NCBI RefSeq assembly: GCF_024166365.1
Contig: NC_064821.1
Span: 51,797,093-51,861,092, forward strand
Reading direction: 5' to 3'
DNA: 64,000 nt
Source of the DNA: Elephas maximus indicus
Taxonomy: Eukaryota; Chordata; Mammalia; Proboscidea; Elephantidae
Shown: positions 1-33,100 of the stretch, piece by piece
Position numbering within the stretch: position 1 is the stretch's first letter
Layout of the letters: each line of letters opens with the position of its first letter
The notes under the pieces: model-generated
Told to the model about the DNA's origin: nothing
Databases searched by the model: none
Seen by the model: the letters and a program-made list of their open reading frames with translations, nothing else
Made by a program: the position numbers and the translations under genes

Positions 1-1252
1 GTAGCTGGGCAAGCTCCCCCAGACCCAGCTGAGGTGGGACCCTCAGTTACCTGGACAGGAGGACAGAGTGGGGTGGTCATTTTTCCTGCAGGTCGTTCTT
101 GAGCTGGCCACTGACTGATGTTGGAGAGGGGGCACCCTAGCAACCCCCAGAGAGGCCAGGTCCTCCCTCCCCTGGCTGGGCCAGGACCCCCCAGCCAGCA
201 CCAGCTGCCAGGATGGGGCAGCTGCTGAGTATTCAGTTGGGGCAGGCCCAGAGATGTGCCCTGTCTGTCCGCCTGAGCACGGCGAGGCCTGAGGTGGGGA
301 AGGGAATTTGCTATGGAGCCTTGGGGAGTAAGCGGTAAGGGAGCCCTGGGCAGCTTGTCCATTCCCGCAGCTGAACACTTGTGGACTTGGGGTATGGAGT
401 TTACAATTTAATTTTCTCTTTTAGGGAGCCCCTAATCTGAGGGAGGATGCAGAGCTTCTCCCTTCGGTGGACTTCAAGTCTGATGGGGGAGACATGATTC
501 TCTGTTCTCAGGGTGCCCATGTCTGAAGGAGGAGACATTGCCCTTGGACTGGGGGAGCTCCTAGGCCAATGTGGGAGACAGAACAACACTGTCAAAAAGG
601 CAACATTCAGACAGGCAAATGCCCAGAGAGCTGAGGGGAGCAGGAGGGTCAAGAGGCCAGAGGTCCCTTCTCCCTTTGCAGAGGTGGCTGGCTGATCCCT
701 GCCCTCTCCCTGGGCTCAGGCTTTCCTGTGGGACTTGATTTGGCCACGGAGAGGGGAGGCCAGCTGGGGCCTGACAGCTGCTAAGTGCAGAGGCTGGGAT
801 GTCAGCCAGGCTTGGTTCGGGGCTCTCGGTTGTGCTATTCCATTGCAGGGAATGGGGATATCCCAGGAGTCAAGCAGGCCCTGGAGGTGGGGGTGGAGTG
901 AGGTGGAGCAGTGGTGGAGGAGACCTGAGAACTAAGGAATGAGTGGGGCCAGACCTGGGGGAAGCCAGATTCTGGGGAAGCCAAGGTTGGCTTCTGGGCC
1001 CTGGGAATCCATCCCCTACCCTTCTGCCAGACTCCATTTATGACTTCCGTTCAAGTCCAGGGAGGGGGGCGGAAAGGGGAGAGACTATTCCCACCTCCCC
1101 AGAGAGCAGACCGGGTGTGTCGAAACAGTGCGATGAGACCCAGGAGCTGAGTGTGCTCGGACCATCCACTCGCTTGTCTGGGCTGGAACTGCTTCTTGGG
1201 GCAGGGGTTGGGGAGGGGAGGGAAGTGGGGCACCAGCCCAGAGAATGCCCTT

Positions 1253-1420
1253 AAAAAAAAAAAAAAAGCATTACCTTTGAGTTGATTCTGACTCATAAGT
1301 GACTCTATAGGACAGGGTAGAGCTGCCCCATAGAGTTTCCAAGGACTGCCTGGTGGGTTCGAACTGCAGATCTTTTGGTTAGCAGCTGACACTCTTAAGC
1401 ACTATGCCACCAGGGTTTCT
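1253..1420 (-). mobile_element. AfroSINE
   Basis: Reads in reverse: gagttgattctgactcataa near the left end, ending at gccaccagggt. The left A-run is the complement of the T-rich SINE 3' tail. Confidence 0.9.
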
Positions 1421-1689
1421 GAGGGTGACCTAGCCAGGTTAAAATTCTCAGCCTTTTCCTCAGGGCCACAGAGGTCCTTTCACAGCTCTGCCTTTTCCTC
1501 AGGAGTCCCTTTCTCCCAGGAGCCTTCTCACCTGCGCTGCACCCCTGCTGCAGGCCCCTTGAATGGCCTGTCCACATCAGCCTTGTTCTTCATGCTTGAC
1601 CCCAGGGCAGCATATCACATCTATGGCTCCCTCTCTTGGTGGGGGGGAGGGGGCGGTTTCCTGTAGTAAGAACCCTCAGGCCACCACAG

Positions 1690-1850
1690 CCAGGCTCTGT
1701 GCTAAGTACCTTCTGTACATTAGCTCACTTAATCCTCAAGAGAGTCTTCTGGAGAAGGGTACTATGAATATCTGCATTATTCCCATTTTACAGATGAGGA
1801 AACTGAGGCACAGAGAGAATAATTTGCCCAGCAATCTCTTTTTCACTCTA
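1690..1850 (-). mobile_element. MIR
   Basis: Contains cccattttacagatgaggaa and ctgaggcacagagag, the MIR core in reverse. Confidence 0.75.
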
Positions 1851-2219
1851 CTGTCTCTGTTGTATCTTTCCTGAGCCTGGCACGTGGGTCGATTCTGGGG
1901 AAAGCACTGCTGGACTTTGGGCAGTAGGTCCCAAGGACCAAGTGCCCCGGGCACTAGGCCTAATAGAGTCCTGGCCTCAGCCCAAGGCAGGCTGTGTGGA
2001 CTAGACAGAAGGCAGGTGGGTGGAGAACTGGTGGTTGGAACCCGAATCCTCCACGGTGACACCATATGGATTGCCCAGAGCTTTGGCTGGGCCTGATGGT
2101 GATTCGGGAGGAGACTCACCACGTGAAGGGAGCTGAGTGCCGACGTTAGGAAGGTTTTGGAATACTGGATTTCATCTGCAGCCCAGAGTCTCTGGCACTT
2201 GGGATGTTGGACTCTTGGG

Positions 2220-2760
2220 CAGGGAAATGATGACTTTAAGAGCATGGGCATTTGGAATGCTGAGCGTTCTCTTCTCATCCCAAGGTTCTGTGACCTTGGG
2301 CAGGTTACGCAGCCCCTCTGTGCTTCTGTTTTCTAACTTGTCAGCTATCATTCGGTCAGCTCCTGACTCACGGAGACCCCACGCACAATGGGATCAGATT
2401 GTTGTGACCCGTGGGGTTTTCACTGCCTGATTTTTGAAAGTAGATTGCCAGGCCTTTCTTCCTAGTCCCTCTTAGTCTGGAAGCTCTGCTGAAACCTGTT
2501 CGGCATCATAGCAACACGCAAGCCTCCACTGAGAGATGAGTGGTGGCCACTTACGAGGTGCCTTGGCCAGGAAGCGAACCCAAGTCTCCTGATGGAAGAC
2601 AAGAATTCTGCCACTGAACCACGACTGCTCCGTTTCCTCACCTGTAGAAGGGGATAAAGATGCCCCTACCTCACAGGGTTCTTTGAGAGTTAAATGTGGC
2701 AATGAGTGTCACACGCTTCACACAGTGCATGGCATTTAATAAATGTTCAACAAGTGGTAG
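2220..2760 (+). mobile_element. MIR interrupted by a SINE
   Basis: The left part is tgaccttgggcaggttac and the right part cgtttcctcacctgtag to aataaatgtt. The MIR is split by the tRNA-Gly-type SINE at 2341-2634. Confidence 0.7.
2341..2634 (-). mobile_element. tRNA-Gly-headed SINE
   Basis: In reverse it starts gtggttcagtggcagaattc (A box) and gggttcgcttcc (B box), then runs through ttccagactaag..gactagg to a gtgcgtggggtctccgtgag end. It is the same family as 16226-16578 and 21612-21920. Confidence 0.8.
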
Positions 2761-3220
2761 CCCTTACTAGGATTATCTTTCCACATGGTTCCTTAAGGCC
2801 AGGCATGCCTTAGCTGTGCTCAGCCCCAGCCTCAGTGAGGGGGTGGGAGGCCGAGGAAATAAAAGACATGGCTCTGGCCTGACCAAGGGAGAAGGAATGG
2901 CATCACACTGGTACATCAAGTGCTGGGCAAACCCAAGACTGCTTGTGGAAAGGAGTGACCAGATCAGAGGAGGAGATTAAGGAGGGCTTTTTTTTCCCTG
3001 GAGGAGGTGGACTTGGGGCCTCTTTAGAGGAGGGGTAAATCTTACAGATAGGACAAGGGTATGAGGTGCAGGCTGGGGTGAGTAGCACCTGGCTAGTTTA
3101 CTGAGGTGATTTTTGTGGGGGTGTTGAGAGGTGATGTTAGGGTCCCTCGGGGCAGGGGCCTGCTGTGAACCACCTCTCAGGCCCTTGGATCCTAGAGCCA
3201 GACAACCAGGGGGTTGGGTT

Positions 3221-3400
3221 GGACCTGTGGTCCCCAAATGTGGCTGGCATTGGAAATCACCTGGGAAATGGAGGAAAAACCCAGATTCCTGGGTTCAACC
3301 CAGACCTTTGGCCCTAGGGACCAGGAATCTGCATTTTACAACCTCCTTTGGTGATGCGGATATGCATGCAGGTTTAGGACCCTCTGGGCTGGCGACCTCA
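3221..3400 (+). mobile_element. MER5A-like hAT remnant
   Basis: Shows attggaaatcacctgggaaa and caggaatctgcattttac, typical of the MER5/MER20 group. Confidence 0.6.
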
Positions 3401-3699
3401 TGGGGTCCTGGGCCAGGGAGTGGGTGCTACGTGGTCCAAGGAACCCAGAATTTGTTAGGGCCCGAGGGGGTACACCTGGCAGCCACCAGGAAAAGGGGAG
3501 GTGACAGGCTGAGTGGGAGAAGGGCGGGTGTGTGGGGAGGGTCCAACCTGGCCTGGGGCCCTGTGGTCCAGCCCAGCTAGACATATGGAGAAATGGGGCC
3601 CTTTTTGTAGCTGGCCTGGCCACTGTCCCAGTCCTGGGCGGTGCAGTGTGCAAGACGGAGGAGGGGGAGTGTCCTGGACCCAGGCGTCTGGCACCCAAA

Positions 3700-3835
3700 T
3701 CCTGGTGCTGCTGCTTCATAGTTAAATCCACCATCTCTGAGCCTCAGTTTCCTGACTGTACGTGGGGAGTTAGTATCATAAAGTGCTTAGAACAGTGTTT
3801 GGCAGAGAACATTCTCAATAAAGCCAGTGCTGCTG
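3700..3835 (+). mobile_element. MIR fragment
   Basis: Contains gagcctcagtttcctgac and aagtgcttagaacagtg followed by ctcaataaa. Confidence 0.65.
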
Positions 3836-4785
3836 CTGTTACTTGGAAGCAGGAACTTGAGAAAGGAGCCTGGAGACACACCACCCCATCCCCTACCTCA
3901 TCTTCCTGGCTTCAAGAGCTCCATCCGATTGGGAATCCAGGATCACAAGGAACACTCTGCCTTTTTCTGTCCATGAAATGTGACACCTTCCCTGGCCCCA
4001 GCAGCCCGTTGGCACGAGGGCCTCTGAGCTGGGGGCTCCGGCCCCCCTCACCTGGGCGGAGACTTAACCGTCCTGGTGGGAGTTCGGGGAGGTCTTCACC
4101 AAGTGTGAGCAGCACCTCTTTCTGGACCCCGGATCGGGGTAGTGAGCTCTTCCCTTGCCACACCTGCTTGGTGAATCCCTGGTCCTGTTCCCTCCTCCTT
4201 CAGGTCCCTGCCCTCCCCCCTCAACCCCGCAGCCCCCCCACCCCCACCCCGTGATTGGCTGATTCCTGAAAATCCCTGCTGGGCTGCCTGGCGCCAGCCC
4301 CGTGCTCTGGGGCCTGCAGCCTGTAGGGCTGCCCTCTCCACTCAGCAGGCTTAACTCCATGGTCTCCTTTGTTCTTTGAGCCTAGGCGCCTCCTGATTCC
4401 TGGGGTGGGGTTGTGGGTGGGCCTTTACCTGCCTGCCAAAGGCCTGGTTACTGAGTGGGTCTGTTACCCTCCAGGTGTCAGTCCTGGACTCTCAGAGAAC
4501 TAAGACTCCGACAGTGAACCAAACATGAGTGCTGCAAAGTGAGGTCCTGCCACTGAGGCTTGTGGAGGCCAGAGAGGGCAGGAGAAATCCAAGAAGCTTC
4601 CTAGAAGTCTTGGTGACTGAGGGGGTGTCACTGAAAGGGCAGAGAGAGGGAGCTATGTCGGGAGGGGAGGAACCTACCAAGGTGTTTACCCCCAGCTGGA
4701 AGAGGGGATGAATAAGTCTCCTGGTGCATAAGAGAGGGCCTTGAATGCCAGGACAAAGCCTTTGACTCTCATTAATCAATACCAG

Positions 4786-4953
4786 TGGAAACCCTGGTGG
4801 CATAGTGGTTAAGAGTTCTGCTGCTAACCAAAAGGTGGTAGTTCAAATCCACCAGGTGCTCCTTGGAAACCCACTGGGGCAGTTCTCCGCCCTGTACGGT
4901 TGCTATGAGTCAGAATCGACTTGAGGGCAACAGGTTTTTTTTTTTTTCTTTTC
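4786..4953 (+). mobile_element. AfroSINE with target-site duplication
   Basis: Starts ggaaaccctggtggcatagt, with the B box gttcaaatccacc and the tail tatgagtcagaatcgacttg, then a T-run. It is flanked by taatcaataccag (4773-4785) and taatcaacaccag (4954-4966). Confidence 0.93.
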
Positions 4954-4966
4954 TAATCAACACCAG

Positions 4967-5119
4967 TAATAACTGATACTTAGGAAGCCCTTAGCATGTG
5001 GCAAGCACCCCAGCGTTTAATCAGTCCAGCAGCCCTGAGAAGTAGGTACTATTACTACCTCCATTTTACAAGGAGACAGTCTCAGAGAGACAGGGGCTTT
5101 CCCCAGGTTACACAGCTGC
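4967..5119 (-). mobile_element. MIR
   Basis: Contains ccattttacaaggagacag and ggttacacagctg. Confidence 0.65.
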
Positions 5120-5572
5120 TATATTAGTCTCCTAGGGCTGCCATAACAAAGTTCTACTAACTGGGTGGCCTAAAACAATGCAAATTTATTCTGTTAATTC
5201 AAATCAAATGTGTTGGCAGGGTCATGCTCCTTCTGAAGGCCCTAGGGGAGGATCCTTCCTTGTTTCTTCCAGTTGCCAGCAATCCTTGGCATTCCTTGGC
5301 TTCTAGACACATCACTGCGGTCTCTGCCTCTGTTATGGGACGTTGTCCACTGTTTCTATCTGTGTTTTCATATGGCCGCCTTCTCTCTGTGTGTCTGTCC
5401 AAATTTCCCTCATTTTATAAGGACACTAATCATTGAATTAGGGCCCATCTTAATCCTCATTTTAACTGATTACATTTGCAGAGACCCTATTTCCAAATGA
5501 AGTTACATTTGCAGGTACTGGGAATTAGGGCCTGAATATATCATTTTGGGGGAAAAAATTCAACCCACAACA
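5120..5572 (-). mobile_element. MLT1-type MaLR solo LTR
   Basis: In reverse orientation: tattagtctcctagggctgc at the left and tttccaaatgaagttacatt to caacccacaaca at the right. It is non-coding. Confidence 0.75.
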
Positions 5573-6262
5573 GCCAGTAAGGAGCAGACCTGGGATTCTA
5601 AGCAGGTAGCCCACCTCCAGGCCCTCTCTTCTCAGGAACACAACCTCACAGTGTGGTCTGGGAGGGGCTCCCCAGAGCTCCCCAACCCAGAGATGCTGGC
5701 AGTTCCATTGCAGAGGTGAAGCCACACTACAAAGTCCAAGGGAGGTCCCTTGTTAAAAAGGTAGTACAAGCTGCTCTAGCCAAAGGTCATGTGTGGACTG
5801 ATAGAGGGATCTTTAGTTTCTACTGTCAGCCGACTTTGGTTGGTTGTATCAGCCTGAAGTACTGCACTGGGAGAATCCAAGACCACGTGAGACTGTTGGG
5901 ATTGATTAGTAATGTCTGCCCTGGGTTTGGGTGTTGAGAGTGGTGGCTTCTATGCTGTGTATTTGCCATCCCAGCATTGGTCAAGTGTTCCTCGAGTTCA
6001 TCATTCAGAGCAGATCCTTCCATCTGTCCCCATGAGGGACCTGGGCCCTTAAAGCTAGAAAGACTCAGTCCCACAATGTAAGTTGCAAACACCTTGCCTG
6101 TGGATGTTTCCAGTCACGTTTGTCAGTTACCAAATGGAAGGAGCCCTGGAGGGGGATCAGGAGACCAGGTTATGTCCCAGCTATATCACTGACCAGCTGA
6201 ATATCTTAGGCATGTCCCTTCCTACCCAGGCCCTAGGCTCCATCTGTAATGGATTGATATGA

Positions 6263-27271
<21,009 letters not shown>

Positions 27272-28010
27272 TTGCCCAGAGCTGGCCACCTCCGACTTTT
27301 TCTCTTTGCTGACAACCACTGCCAGAAGCTTCCAGGGCCTCAGTGTCCCAGGGAGCTGGTCCGTCTTCCAGGCTCTTGACTCCCTGTTGCTCGGGGAACC
27401 TCCAGTCAGAGAGATGGGGCATGCAGGCCACAGGCGGAGCAGATCTCCTTGTCTGAGGCTTTCCGGATGCTCTGGCCCCACCCTGGAGAGGCAGTTCACT
27501 GTCACTGCTTTGTAGAGAGTCATCCTTCCCAAACCTTCTTCCTGAAAAACTGAGTTCCCCTTTCTCTGCTTCTTCCACTGGGCGAGACCTGGGCAGAGCT
27601 GGGGCTTACCCAAGGCGCCCAGAGAGTCTCCAGGGGCAACAAGCCATGCCCCAGAGCTTCTCCCAGGCAGAGCCACAGCCCCAGGGACTTCCTGCTTCAA
27701 GCTTGGGGTAGACACAGAGACCTGGGTCAGACTCATGCTCCTGCCCTGACCCTGGGACCATGGAAGCCCCCCATCCTCTATGGTTCCTGTCATGGCAGCA
27801 AAAACTTGTCCCCTGGAGACAGCGACTCAGAAGACCTCCCGGAAGGCAGAAGGGAATCTATTTATGCCACAGCTGGATCCTCTACTTGACCCTTGCTGGG
27901 GGAGGCGGGAAGTGTCCACACACTGTACTGGGTCACCCTGTCCCTATGCCTCTGGCGAGAGGGACTGACAGAAACAGGAGAGTTTCTATTAAACGTCATG
28001 ACAACCATGG
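27272..28010 (+). other. PLOD1: PLOD1 3' UTR
   Basis: About 740 nt follow the stop codon and are free of recognisable repeats. A poly(A) signal ATTAAA lies at 27988-27993, so cleavage is expected near 28.01 kb. The exact site cannot be read from DNA. Confidence 0.75.
27988..27993 (+). terminator. PLOD1: PLOD1 polyadenylation signal ATTAAA
   Basis: This is the common variant hexamer ATTAAA, about 717 nt after the stop, followed by the GT-rich stretch ggtgtggtgagtggtac at about 28033-28049. I saw no AATAAA between the stop and this site. Confidence 0.7.
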
Positions 28011-28377
28011 AGTGGGAGCTGCTGAGTGGGTGGGGTGTGGTGAGTGGTACAGTGGGTTGATTTAAGCCAATGATTGGTATGTTCAGGAGGCAAAAAGACT
28101 GTCAGGAGATTGGGCAACTTCTTTGTGTCCCAGACCCAGTCACATGTGATTTCCAAGTCATTGGTGTATTCCGTAAACCCTCCCTATGAGCCCAACACTG
28201 GCAGACTGGGGCACGCTTCTTACTCCTTCAAGGCCTGCATCAGGCGTTGCCTCCTCTCTGAAGCCTTTGCTGACCACCCTTCCTGCAAACATGAACAGGA
28301 AAAACTGCTGCTGCTTCTGGTGGCCCCCACCATACCCTGGACAGACTCATCTTGTAGTGCTGATTACACTTCAGGGC

Positions 28378-28535
28378 GTACCCTGGTGGTGTAGTGGTTA
28401 AGAGTCTGGCTGCTGACCAAAATGTCGGCAGTTCGAATCTACCAGGTGCTCCTTAGAAACCCTATGGGACAGTTCTACTCTGTCCTGTAGGGTCGCTATG
28501 AGTTGGAATCCACCTGATGGCAATGGTTTTGGTTT
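28378..28535 (+). mobile_element. AfroSINE
   Basis: Contains taccctggtggtgtagtggt, gcagttcgaatctaccagg and tatgagttggaatccacctg. Confidence 0.93.
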
Positions 28536-28725
28536 AACATCTATCCATCCCTTGCTGTGGGCCAGGCGCCAAGCCTCTCGGGCACTGAGTACACAGTCCT
28601 CTGGGCTAGGAGCTCCCATTTCCTTTTTACAGATGAGACAGGCTCAAAGAGGTCAAGTAATTTGCCTAAGGCCACACAGCAAGTTAGTAGTAGGGACAGG
28701 GATTTGAATATGATTCCAGTGGTTG
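28536..28725 (-). mobile_element. MIR
   Basis: Contains ctttttacagatgagacagg and gccacacagcaagttagtag. Confidence 0.65.
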
Positions 28726-29040
28726 AAGAAATCTGGTCCCTGCCGAGACACTTGTAGTCAGTGGAGGAGCAAGAAAGAAACATGCAGTTCACCATGGACC
28801 GGTGTGATAAATGCCACAATGACTATCAGTGGGCTGGGAAGAGGAGAAGGGACCAGCCAGCTTGGTATAACTTGATGCCTCTCAACTAGAGGCAGTTTTA
28901 TTCCCTAGGGGGCATTTGGCAATGTCTGGAGACATTTTTGGTTGCATCTAGTGGGTAGAGATGAGCAATACTGCTAAACATCCTATAATGCATGGGATAG
29001 CCACCTGCAACATCGAAATCATCCATGTCTAACGTCAATA

Positions 29041-29199
29041 TGGAAACCCCGGTGGCATAGTGGTTAAGAGCTATGGCTGCTAACCAAAAGGTCAGCAGTT
29101 TGAATTCACCAGGCACTCCTTGGAAACTCTATGGGGCAGTTCTACTCTGTCCTATAGGGTTGCTATGAGTCAGAATTGACTCAATGGCAATGGGTTTTT
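29041..29199 (+). mobile_element. AfroSINE, cluster unit 1
   Basis: Complete, from tggaaaccccggtggcatag to ctcaatggcaatgggttttt. Confidence 0.93.
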
Positions 29200-29209
29200 A
29201 ATAGCAATA

Positions 29210-29373
29210 CGGGCGCCCTGGTGGTGCAGTGTCTAAGAGCTATGGCTATTAACCAAAAGGTCGGCAGTTCGAATCCACCAGCGGATCCTTAGAAACCCCA
29301 TGGGACAGTTCTCCTGTGTCCTGCAGGGTCGCTATGAGTCAGAATTGACAGCAATGGGTTTTGGGTTTTTTCG
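29210..29373 (+). mobile_element. AfroSINE, cluster unit 2
   Basis: Complete, from gggcgccctggtggtgcagt to attgacagcaatgggttttg. The B box is agttcgaatccacc. Confidence 0.93.
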
Positions 29374-29383
29374 AATGTCAATA

Positions 29384-29460
29384 TGAGTTAGGTAGGTCTA
29401 CTCTGTCCTATATGGTCACTGTGAGTCGGAATTGACAGCAATGGCTTTTTCTTTTCGGTT
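29384..29460 (+). mobile_element. AfroSINE 3' fragment, cluster unit 3
   Basis: Only the 3' part remains: ctactctgtcctatatggtc, gtgagtcggaattgacag. Confidence 0.8.
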
Positions 29461-29470
29461 AATGTCAATA

Positions 29471-29667
29471 GGGAGCCCTGTGCAGTGGTTAAGTGCTCAC
29501 CTGCTAACCAAAAGGTAGACAGTTCCAACCCACTGGCTGCTCCATGGGATAAAGATGTAGTGGTCTGCTTCTGTAGAAGATTTACAGCCTTGGAAATCCT
29601 ATAGGGCATTATATAGGGTCGCTATGAGTCGGAATTGACTCGACAGCAGTGGGTTTTGGGTTTTTTA
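29471..29667 (+). mobile_element. AfroSINE long form, cluster unit 4
   Basis: From ggagccctgtgcagtggtta through ctgcttctgtagaagattta to tatgagtcggaattgactcg. Confidence 0.92.
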
Positions 29668-29728
29668 TTTCTACTCTGTCCTAAAGGGTCACTATGAGTT
29701 GGAATTCAACTCGAAGGCAATGGGTTTA
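29668..29728 (+). mobile_element. AfroSINE 3' fragment, cluster unit 5
   Basis: Reads ctactctgtcctaaagggtc and tatgagttggaattcaactc, without a head. Confidence 0.8.
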
Positions 29729-29738
29729 ATGTCCACAG

Positions 29739-29888
29739 GAGGAGCCTGGGTGGTCAGGCTGCTAATCAAAAGGTTGGCAGTTCAAATCCATCAGCTGCTC
29801 CTTGGAAACCCTACTGGCAGTTCTGCTTTGTCCTATAGGGTCATTATGGGCCAGAACTGACTCAACATCAACAGGTTTGTTTTTTTTG
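29739..29888 (+). mobile_element. AfroSINE, cluster unit 6
   Basis: From ggagcctgggtggtcaggct to actgactcaacatcaacagg. A short deletion lies in the A-box area. Confidence 0.88.
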
Positions 29889-30085
29889 GGGGGGTGGCGC
29901 AAGTGATTTGAGATCAGCTGGTGGTTTGAATCCATTCAGAGGCACTATGAAAGAAAGGCCTGAGAGACTGCTTCTGTAACGATTACAACCAAGAAAACCC
30001 TGTGGAGCAGTTTTCTGTAACACATGTGTTTGCCATGAGTCCTAATTGACTTGAAAGCAATGGATTTGGGTTTGATTTTTTTGGT
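29889..30085 (+). mobile_element. AfroSINE long form, cluster unit 7
   Basis: From ggcgcaagtgatttgagatc through gagactgcttctgtaacgat to gccatgagtcctaattgact. Confidence 0.85.
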
Positions 30086-30117
30086 AATGTCAGTAGTGCC
30101 GAGGTCGAGAAACCCTG

Positions 30118-33100
30118 ATGTTGTTAGGTGCCCTCGAGTAGGTTCCAACTCATACTGACCCTACATACAACAGAACAAAATAAGGCCCGGTCCTGTACCA
30201 TCCTCACAATCCTTGTTATGATTGAACCCATCATTGCAGCCACTGTGTCAGTCCATCTCCTTTAGGGTCTTCCTCTTTTTTTGATGACCCTTTACTTTAC
30301 CAAGCATGATGTCGTTCTCCAGGGACTGATTCCTCCTGACAACATCTCCAAAGTATGTGAGACCTTGTCTTTCCATCCTTCTAAGGAGCATTCTGGTTGT
30401 ACTTTTTCCAAGACAGATTTGTTTGTTCTTTTGGCAATCCATGGTATATTCAATATTCTTCATCAACACCTCAATTCAAAGGTGTTAATTCTTCTTCGAT
30501 CTCCCTTATTTATTGTCCAGCTTTCGCAGGCACATGAGGCGATTGAAAATACCATGGCTTGGGTCAGGCACACCTTAGTCTTTAAGGTGACGTCTTTGCT
30601 TTTTAACACTTTAAAGAGGTCTTTTGCAGCAGATTTGCCCAGTGGGATGCGTCTTTTGATTTCTTGACTGCTGTTTTCATGGGTGTTGATTGTGGATCCA
30701 AGTAAAATGAAATCCTTGACAACTTCATTCTCCGTTTATCATGATGTTGCTTATTGATCCAGTTGTGAGGCTTTTGTTTTCTTTATGTTGAGGTGTAATC
30801 CATACTGAAGGCTGTGGTCTTTGATCCTCATCAGTAAGTGCTTCAAGTCCTCTTCATTTTCAGCAAGCAAGGTTGTGTCATCTGTGTAACACAGGTTGTT
30901 AATGAGTCATCGTCCAATCCTGATGTTTCATTCTTCTTCATATAGTCCAGCTTCTCAGATTATTTGTTCAGCATACAGATTGAATAAATATGGTGAAAGG
31001 ATACAACCATGACACATACCTGTCCTGACTTTAAACCATGCAGTACCCCCTTGTTCTGTTTGAACAGCTGTGTCTTGATCTATGTACAGGTTCCTCATGA
31101 GCACAATGAGGTGTTCTGGAATTCCCCTTCTTTGCAATGTTATCCATAATTTGTTATGATCCATAAAGTCGAGTGCCCTTGCATAGTCAATAAAACACAG
31201 GTAAACATCTTTCTGGTATTCTCTGCTTTCAGCCGGGATCCATCTGACACCAGCAATGATATCCCTCCTTGTACCACGTCCTCCTCTGAATCAGGCTTGA
31301 ATTTCTGGCAGTTCCCTGCCCATACACTGCTGCAGCCACTTTTGAATGATCTTTAGCAAATTTTTATTTGCGTGTGATATTAATGATATTGTACAACAAT
31401 TTCCACATTTGGTTGGCTCACCTTTCTTGGGAATAGGCAGAAATAAGGATCTCTTCCAGTCGGTTGGCCAGATAGCTGTCCTCCAAATTTCTTGGCATAG
31501 AGGAGTGAGCACTTCCAGCACTGCATGTGTTTGTTGAAACATCTCAATTGGTATTCCGTCAATTCCTGGAGCCTTGTTTCTCGCTAATGCTTTCAGTGCA
31601 GCTTGGACTTCCTCCTTTGGTACCATTGATTCCTGATTATATGCTACCTCCTGAAATGGTTGAACACTGACCAATTCTTTTTGATATAGTGACTCTATTC
31701 CTCCCATCTTCTTTTGATGCTTCCTGCATTATTTAATATTTTGCCCTGTAGAATCTTACAATATTGCAACTCGAGGGTTGAATTTTTTCTTCATTTCTTT
31801 CAGCTTGAGAAATGCTGAGTATGTTTTCCCCCTTTTGTTTTCTAACTCCAGGTCTTTGCACATGTCATTATAATACTTTGTCTTCTCGAGCTGCCCTTTG
31901 AAATCTTCTGTTCAACTCTTTAACTTCATCATCGCTTCATCCTGCTTTAGCTACTTGATGTTCAAGAGCAAGTGTCAGGGTCTCTTCTGACATCCATTTT
32001 GGTCTTTTGTTTCTTTCTTGTCTGTTTAATGACTTCTTGCTTTCTTAATTTATGATGTTCTTTATTTCATTCCACAACTCGTCTGGTCTTTGGTCGTTAG
32101 TGTTCGATGCATCAAATCTATTCTTGAGATGGTCTCTAAATTCAGGTAGCATATACCCAAGGTCCTACTTTGGATCTCATGGACTTGTTTTAATTTTCTT
32201 CAGTTTCAACTTGAACTTGCATATGAGCAATTGATGGTCTGTTCCATAGTTGGTCCCTAGCCTTGTTCAGACTGATAATATTGAGCTTTTCCATTGTCTC
32301 TTTCCACAGATGTAGCCAATTTGATTTCTGTATATTCCATTTGGGAAGGTCCACGTGTATAGTTGCTGTTTGGGTTGTTGAAAAAAGGTATTTGCAATGA
32401 AGAAGTCGTTGGTCTTGCAAAATGCTGTCATGTCATGTCCAGTATCATTTCTATCACCAAGGCCATATTTTCCAACTACCAGTCCTTCTTCTTTGTTTCC
32501 AACTTTTGCATTCCAATCACCAATAATTATCAGGGCATCCTGATTGCAAGTTTGATCAATTTCAGACTGCAGAAGTTGGTAAAAATCTTTAGTTCCCTCA
32601 TCTTTGGCCTTAGTGGTTGGTGTGTAAATTTAAATAATAGTCATATTAACTGGTCTTCCTTGTAGGCATATGGATATTATCCTATCACTGACAGCATTGT
32701 ATTTCACGATAGATCTTGAAATACTCTTTTTGATGATGAATGCAATGCCATCCCTCTTCAAGTTGTCATTCCCGGCATAGTAGGCCATATAATTGTCTAA
32801 TTCAAAATGGCCAATACCAGTCTATTTCAGGTCACTAATGCCCAGGATATCAGTGTTTATGCATTCCACTTCATTTTTGACAATTTCCAATTTTCGTAGA
32901 TCCATACTTTGTACGTTCCATGTTCTGATTATTAATGGATGTTTGCAGCTGTTTCTTCTCATTTTGAGTCATTCCCCATCAGGAAATGAAGGTCCTGAAA
33001 GCTTGACTCCATCCATGCCATTCAGGTCAACTCTACTTTGAGGAGGCAGCTCTCTCCCAGTCTTTGGAGTGCCTTCCAACTTCAGGGGCTCGTCTTCTGG

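Larger units (their letters stand above)
28872..30117 (+). mobile_element. hAT remnant broken by a seven-unit SINE cluster
   Basis: The left part is 28872-29040 (tctggagacatttttggttg to aacgtcaata). The right part is 30086-30117 (aatgtcagtagtgccgaggt to aaaccctg). The 1.05 kb between them is AfroSINE copies only. Confidence 0.8.

Noticed and set aside
3532-4254. 240-codon + strand open frame in PLOD1 intron 1
   Set aside because: It crosses a MIR and proline/serine-rich GC DNA, and has no conserved motif or splice structure.
29041-30085. CRISPR-like regular repeat spacing
   Set aside because: The repeated units are diverged AfroSINEs in a mammalian genome. The short repeated 10-mer is a target-site duplication.
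30248-32420. Several - strand reading frames that look like reverse transcriptase or endonuclease pieces
   Set aside because: They are fragments of one decayed RTE LINE, not host genes.
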